Shown in pieces: positions 59,920 to 64,000 of a stretch of DNA of 64,000 bases. The position numbers were made by a program, and so were the translations under genes. Positions within the stretch are counted from its first letter, which is position 1; the number at the start of each line of letters is the position of its first letter. Source of the stretch: Amnibacterium flavum (GTDB lineage: Bacteria > Actinomycetota > Actinomycetes > Actinomycetales > Microbacteriaceae); the NCBI RefSeq assembly GCF_003097495.1, contig NZ_QEOP01000003.1:1-64000 (forward strand), written 5' to 3'. The notes beneath the pieces are model-generated. The model made no database searches and was not told the origin of the DNA. It was given only the letters and a program-made list of their open reading frames with translations.

Positions 59920-61305
59920 TCACCCTCCGATCGGGGCCGCGAGAGACGAATCGGCGAGGACCTGCTGGAGCGCGAGGCCCGCCAGGTCGGCGGCCGCGAC
60001 AGGGCCCACCGCGGCGAGCGACCAGGGAGCGGCGGCCAGCTCCTCGGCGAGAGCCTGCACCTGCTCGGCCGTCACGGCCTCGAACCGGCGGAGCGACTCG
60101 TCGAGGTCGACGAATTCCCCCGTCGTGATCTCGCTGCGACCGAGACGCGACATGCGGACATCGGAGTCCTCGAGCGCGAGTGCCGAGGTGCCGGAGAGCT
60201 GCCCCACGGCGCGCTCGAGCTCGCCGGGCACCAATCCGTCGCGAGCGAACTCGGCGAGCTGCCCCTGCATCAGCTCGGCGACCGAACGAGCCTTCGCCGG
60301 AGCGCAGGCCGCGTACATGCCGAAGACTCCCGCGTCGGAGAAGGAGGCCGCGAACGAGTGGACCGAGTAGGCGAGCCCACGACGCTCACGGATCTCCTGG
60401 AAGAGGCGCGATGACATGCCCCCTCCGAGCGCGGCGCTGAGGACGGACATCACCGGGCGGCGAGGATCGCCGGCGGTGATCGACGGCGCGACGAGGAGGA
60501 CGTGCTCCTGCTCGATCGGGCGATCCACGACGACCAGCGGCACACCCTCGCCGAGGGACGTCGCAGCTCCCGACCGCCGGTCGACGGGTGATCCGGGGGC
60601 GGACATGTCCCACCCGGAGGCGCTCAGGGCGGCGACGAGCTCGGCCACGAGCACGTCGTGATGCAGGCCGCCTGCCGCGGTCACGATGAGGTTCTCGGGA
60701 CGGTATTCGGCACGGTAGTGGCGGTACACGGCATCGCGGGTGGCGGCGCCGATCGTGCCGGCGTCTCCTCCGATGGGGCGACCCAACGGGTGCTCGCCGA
60801 GGACGGCCTCGAATGCGCGCTCGTTGACGACGTCGCCGGGATCGTCGGCCGCCATGGCGAGCTCCTCGAGGATGACCTCGCGCTCCATCTCGAACTCGTC
60901 GGGATCGATGAGCGATCCGGCCACCATGTCGGCGAGGACCTCGACCGCCATCGGGAGGTGCAGGTCGCGCACCTTGGCGTAATAGCAGGTGTACTCCTTG
61001 GCGGTCACCGCGTTGTGCTCGCCGCCGACGGAGTCGAACGCCACGGCGATGTCGAGCGCCGTCCGAGTCGCCGTGCCTTTGAAGAGAAGGTGCTCGAGGA
61101 AGTGGGTCGACCCCAGGGTCTCGGGCGACTCGTCGCGTGAACCCGCTGGGATCCAGAAGCCGATCGTCGCGCTCTGCGCGCCCGGCACCTGCTCGGTGAG
61201 GATACGGAGCCCGCTCGGATGGAGGGTGCGTCTGACGCTGGTACCACCGGCCGCGGAGAAGCTCAGCTCCGGTTCGGTGAGGGGAAGTGCGACTGCGCCA
61301 CTCAT
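59920..61305 (-). CDS. M16-family zinc metallopeptidase
   Basis: A 461-residue pitrilysin/processing-peptidase-like protease. The inverted zinc motif is HFLEH (68-72), with the distal Glu in the following helix. The second half is the inactive M16 C-domain with RLFQEIRERRGLAYSVHS. Homologues lie near dapB and rnj in many actinobacteria, but the substrate is unknown. ATG at 61305 (MSGAVALP) has AGGG eight bases upstream. Confidence 0.92.
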   Translation of the reverse strand: MSGAVALPLTEPELSFSAAGGTSVRRTLHPSGLRILTEQVPGAQSATIGFWIPAGSRDESPETLGSTHFLEHLLFKGTATRTALDIAVAFDSVGGEHNAVTAKEYTCYYAKVRDLHLPMAVEVLADMVAGSLIDPDEFEMEREVILEELAMAADDPGDVVNERAFEAVLGEHPLGRPIGGDAGTIGAATRDAVYRHYRAEYRPENLIVTAAGGLHHDVLVAELVAALSASGWDMSAPGSPVDRRSGAATSLGEGVPLVVVDRPIEQEHVLLVAPSITAGDPRRPVMSVLSAALGGGMSSRLFQEIRERRGLAYSVHSFAASFSDAGVFGMYAACAPAKARSVAELMQGQLAEFARDGLVPGELERAVGQLSGTSALALEDSDVRMSRLGRSEITTGEFVDLDESLRRFEAVTAEQVQALAEELAAAPWSLAAVGPVAAADLAGLALQQVLADSSLAAPIGG

Positions 61306-61356
61306 CGTCAACACCCTACTTCACCTGCTCGAAGGCGCCCCTCGAACTGGGGAGGT

Positions 61357-61388
61357 CCACATTTGTGGGGACATACAGACTTGTCTGT
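61357..61388. promoter_or_regulatory. Tandem palindromes upstream of the TetR gene
   Basis: CCACA-TT-TGTGG (61357-61368) and ACAGAC-TT-GTCTGT (61375-61388) lie 18 bases apart, a spacing suited to two dimers. A second overlapping symmetry, GGGACA...TGTCCC (61368-61391), frames the second site. They lie in the divergent spacer between the M16 peptidase and tetR. TetR self-regulation is likely but inferred. Confidence 0.55.
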
Positions 61389-61557
61389 CCCACTCTGCTA
61401 TCTTTTTCCACGGAGCGAGAAGCTCCGCCGGGACCACCCATCCCGGTCACCCCTGGCCCGGCGCTCGTCCCCCCGATTGCGTCCGGCCAAACCCGATTCG
61501 ACCTCAACCCGAATCGATACAGTGAGGCCACCTTCCATGTGGCCGAGAGGAGACGCC

Positions 61558-62160
61558 GTGGCGGTCGAGACCCCCATCCCACCGCGGCGTCCCTCTGCTG
61601 CAAAGGTCCGCCTCCTCGAAGTGGCCGACCGCCTGTTCTACGCCGAGGGCATCCACACCGTCGGCATCGACCGGATCATCTCCGAGGCCGGCGTCACCAA
61701 GGCCACCTTCTACAAGCAGTACGGCTCGAAGGATCGTCTGATCCTCGAATACATCCGAGGCCGAGACCGTCAGGTCCGCGACTCGCTCACCGAGACCGCG
61801 GCGACTTCACCCTCCGCCGAGGCGACTCTTCGCACCCTCGTCGACGCCATCGTCGCCGACCTCAGCCGCCGCGATTTCCGCGGCTGCCCGTTCCTCAACG
61901 CGGCGGCCGAGTTCGCCGACGAGAACCACCCCGTCCGCCGAGCCATCGGCGAGCACCGGGACTGGTTCACCGAGTTCCTCGAGAGCCACCTCCAGCGGAT
62001 GGGACACCCCACGCCGGGCGCGGCGGCCGACGAGTTGTACCTCCTCCGCGACGGCGCGATGGGCGGCGGATACGCGGGCGATCCGATCGCGGCGCACACC
62101 GCTCTTCACCGCGCAGCCGACCGCGTGCTCGCAGAGGCGAAGACCAAGAGCGGCGCTTAA
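61558..62160 (+). CDS. TetR/AcrR-family regulator
   Basis: A 200-residue repressor. The N-terminal helix-turn-helix (~14-60) reads RLLEVADRLFYAEGIHTVGIDRIISEAGVTKATFYKQYGSKDRL. The C-terminal ligand domain contains RGCPFLNAAAEF, a motif frequent in one TetR subgroup. GTG at 61558 has a GAGGAG site six bases upstream, better than the ATG seven codons earlier. Its stop overlaps the convergent aldo/keto reductase stop. Confidence 0.88.
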   Translation: MAVETPIPPRRPSAAKVRLLEVADRLFYAEGIHTVGIDRIISEAGVTKATFYKQYGSKDRLILEYIRGRDRQVRDSLTETAATSPSAEATLRTLVDAIVADLSRRDFRGCPFLNAAAEFADENHPVRRAIGEHRDWFTEFLESHLQRMGHPTPGAAADELYLLRDGAMGGGYAGDPIAAHTALHRAADRVLAEAKTKSGA

Positions 62161-63377
62161 GCCGAAGCCCGATCAAGCGAGGCCACCTGAGCCCTCGTGA
62201 GATGGACTCCGGCCGCCGCCACGATGTCGGCGACCTGCTCCGGCGAGCTCGCACTGACGACCGGCGCCGTGACGAGCGGCTTGGTGAGCAGCCACGACAG
62301 GGCGATCGTGGCGGGTGCCACCCCGAATGCTTCGGCGACGTCGTCGAGAGCATCGAGGATGCGGAATCCGCGCTTCGTCATGTGCCGGGCGGCCGCATCG
62401 ACGCGCGACTGAGCGGCGCTGCCCCGCTCCCCCCGCTTGCCGCGGTACTTGCCGGTCAGGAAGCCGCTGCCGAGCGCACTGTAGGGAACGACGGCGAGCC
62501 CCTGCGCGCGGGCGACCGACGAGAGGTCGCGTTCGAAGTCCGTCCTGTTGACGAGGCTGTAGTTCGTCTGCACCCCGACGAACTTCGGCAGCGTCAGCTG
62601 CCCGGAGGTCACCCTCGCCTCCATCAGCCGCTCGGGACCGTAATCGGCGCCGGCGAGATGGCGGACCTTGCCGCTGCGGAGGAGCGAGTCCGCTGCGGTG
62701 AGGCTCTCCTCGAGCGGGACCGACACGTCGTCGAGATGGAAGTACAGGACGTCGACGTGCTCGACCTGCAACCGGCGCAGCGACGCCTCGACCGCGCGGA
62801 TGATGCTCTGCGCCGACAGCCCCGAGTTCTCCTCGCCCTTGGCGACCTTGGTCGAGAGCACAATCTCGTCGCGGATGCCTCTCTCCCGGAGCCAGGTGCC
62901 GATCAGCACCTCGCTGCGACCGGAGGCGTAGGAATCGGCGGTGTCGACGGCGTTGCCGCCCGCTGCACGGTAGGCGTCGAGAATGGCGAACGTGGTGTCG
63001 GGCGCCGCGGTCCAGCCGAACGTCGCCCCGCCGAGGACGACGGGGAACACCGCGAGATCCGCTTCGCCGAAACGTCGGAGCCGATGCCGCCGGGGTTCGG
63101 GCTCGACGGGCTGCGTCGAGGAGCCGGCCATCTCGCGCAGCGACAGCTCGACCACCTCGAGCGCGGAGGCGACGACCGCGTCGGTCTCGCTCCTGACCGC
63201 GCGACTCGCGGCTCTGCCGCTCGTCACGGGGTGAGTCATCGTCGCGGGAGCCTCCGACTCGGAACCCGGAAGGCCCTCGTGCGCGACGGGTTCGTTGTCA
63301 GGCCAGTCCCACAGCGCCGGCTGCGAATCCGCCGTGTCGACGGCGGGGCGCTCGGAGGGATCGGATGTGCCGACCAT
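62157..63377 (-). CDS. Aldo/keto reductase with a long N-terminal extension
   Basis: A 406-residue protein. An (alpha/beta)8 aldo/keto reductase core begins at about residue 103 (RRFGEADLAVFPVVLGG). The catalytic Asp and Tyr are in VDTADSYASGRSE, Lys in LSTKVAKG, and His in YFHLDD. The first ~100 residues are low-complexity and not part of the core. GGAGG eight bases before the ATG at 63377 supports the long form; an internal ATG (MTHPVTSG) is an alternative. Substrate unknown. Confidence 0.85.
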   Translation of the reverse strand: MVGTSDPSERPAVDTADSQPALWDWPDNEPVAHEGLPGSESEAPATMTHPVTSGRAASRAVRSETDAVVASALEVVELSLREMAGSSTQPVEPEPRRHRLRRFGEADLAVFPVVLGGATFGWTAAPDTTFAILDAYRAAGGNAVDTADSYASGRSEVLIGTWLRERGIRDEIVLSTKVAKGEENSGLSAQSIIRAVEASLRRLQVEHVDVLYFHLDDVSVPLEESLTAADSLLRSGKVRHLAGADYGPERLMEARVTSGQLTLPKFVGVQTNYSLVNRTDFERDLSSVARAQGLAVVPYSALGSGFLTGKYRGKRGERGSAAQSRVDAAARHMTKRGFRILDALDDVAEAFGVAPATIALSWLLTKPLVTAPVVSASSPEQVADIVAAAGVHLTRAQVASLDRASA

Positions 63378-63458
63378 AATCACCCCCTCCGCGCACGACG
63401 ATCGTAAGCAATACCACCGACGGAAGCTCTTCCGCGGGTCGAATCGTTACAGAAGCGG

Positions 63459-64000
63459 TCAGTCGCTGACGCGGTCGAGCAGGGCGATCTGCTGACGGTT
63501 GAGCATCGGCAGCGATGCACCCTCGATCAGGTCGCGCAGCTGAGGGCCGTCCTTCGCGCGGATCGCCACGGCGGTGACCTGGGGCTTGGACAGCACCCAG
63601 GCGATCGCGACCCGCCCGATGTTCTCGCCCACATCCTGCGAGACGCTCTCCAGCGCGGCGAGCACGCGGTTGCCGTGGCGCCCGACGTATCGCATGGCCC
63701 CCGCGAACATCGGCGAGCTGGGCAGGTCGTGCCGAGTACGGAAATCTCCGCGCAGATACCCGCTCGCGAGGGGCAGCCGGGCGATCACGCCGAGCTCGTA
63801 CCCCTGGGCGACGGGGGCGATTTCGCCCTCGAACCGGGAGCGCTCCATCAGGTTGTACTCCGCAACGAGCACCTGAGGGGAAGGGAGACCCAGCCGGGAA
63901 GCGGTCTGCATGGCCTCGACCGCGCGCCGCCCCGTGTAGGAGGCGAGCGACAGGTGCCCGACCCGGCCCTCGGTGATCAGTTCCGAGACCGCCGTCATGC
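63459..64000 (-). CDS. Aldo/keto reductase, C-terminal part (cut by the right edge)
   Basis: The visible ~180 residues are the C-terminal half of an aldo/keto reductase: LITEGRVGHLSLASYTG, VLVAEYNLMERSRFEGEI, GVIARLPLASGYLRG, and GRVAIAWVLSKPQVTAVAIRA. The catalytic tetrad lies in the missing N-terminal part. It is an intact C-terminal portion rather than a pseudogene. An in-frame ATG at 63998 is internal, not the real start. It has a short 81-base gap to the first aldo/keto reductase gene. Confidence 0.85.
   Translation of the reverse strand, partial: MTAVSELITEGRVGHLSLASYTGRRAVEAMQTASRLGLPSPQVLVAEYNLMERSRFEGEIAPVAQGYELGVIARLPLASGYLRGDFRTRHDLPSSPMFAGAMRYVGRHGNRVLAALESVSQDVGENIGRVAIAWVLSKPQVTAVAIRAKDGPQLRDLIEGASLPMLNRQQIALLDRVSD

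Noticed and set aside
63998-64000. ATG at 63998 as the start of the last aldo/keto reductase
   Set aside because: The protein begins in the middle of the barrel and lacks the catalytic tetrad, so the true start must lie beyond the window.

Overview
The window is 64 kb of high-GC actinobacterial chromosome. Gene order and protein sequences point to the family Microbacteriaceae; I cannot name a genus. Supporting features are the tyrS-rrn leader junction, the run arg-pheST-rRNA methylase-rplT-rpmI-infC-DUF1844, the set clgR-DUF3046-recA-recX-miaB-miaA-dapF-hflX-lexA, frequent GTG/TTG starts, and many ATGA/GTGA stop-start overlaps. These family and synteny statements are recalled knowledge and were not searched.

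Layout. (1) 1-3.2 kb: promoter and leader of an rRNA operon leaving the left edge on the minus strand, then tyrS. Divergent from tyrS are a SatD-like protein with a helix-turn-helix and its membrane partner. (2) 3.2-14.6 kb: two minus-strand operons, argCJBDFH (followed by a 42-residue membrane peptide and a 3-methyladenine DNA glycosylase) and pheST. (3) 14.6-18.6 kb: an ECF sigma/anti-sigma pair divergent from a secreted CHRD-domain protein and a class F sortase. The two divergent promoters match each other almost exactly. (4) 18.6-25.3 kb: infC-rpmI-rplT, DUF1844, and a histidine cluster hisC-hisB-hisH-priA with an SseB-like gene. (5) 25-39 kb: lexA with a divergent LysM protein, hflX, dapF-miaA-miaB, recX-recA, clgR, cinA-pgsA-ftsK. 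This is a DNA repair, proteostasis and division block with recognisable SOS boxes. (6) 39-42.7 kb: a GNAT enzyme and a MacAB-like ABC system.

(7) 42.8-51.15 kb is the main accessory region. An AraC-type regulator faces a six-gene run: a linalool dehydratase/isomerase-family protein, a SCO-type thioredoxin-fold protein, a His-rich membrane protein, a polyol-permease-like transporter, a GH13 alpha-glucosidase and a DHA2-type exporter. Most of these genes overlap. The right end of the region touches a short C-terminal remnant of a glyceraldehyde-3-phosphate dehydrogenase gene, which may mark a recombination junction.

(8) 51.2-58.2 kb: housekeeping genes (RNase J, dapA, an SDR, thyX, a TIGR01777 epimerase, dapB). 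(9) 58.2-64 kb: small membrane proteins, a histidine phosphatase, an M16 protease, a TetR regulator with palindromic operators, and two aldo/keto reductases, the second cut by the right edge.

The least ordinary signals are the AraC/LDI-family operon, the twin ECF promoters, the 28-bp-phased operator array before the SatD-like gene, the ATC start of infC, and the GGATCAG repeat cluster near 20.8 kb. No tRNA gene, complete rRNA gene, CRISPR array, insertion sequence or prophage was seen.
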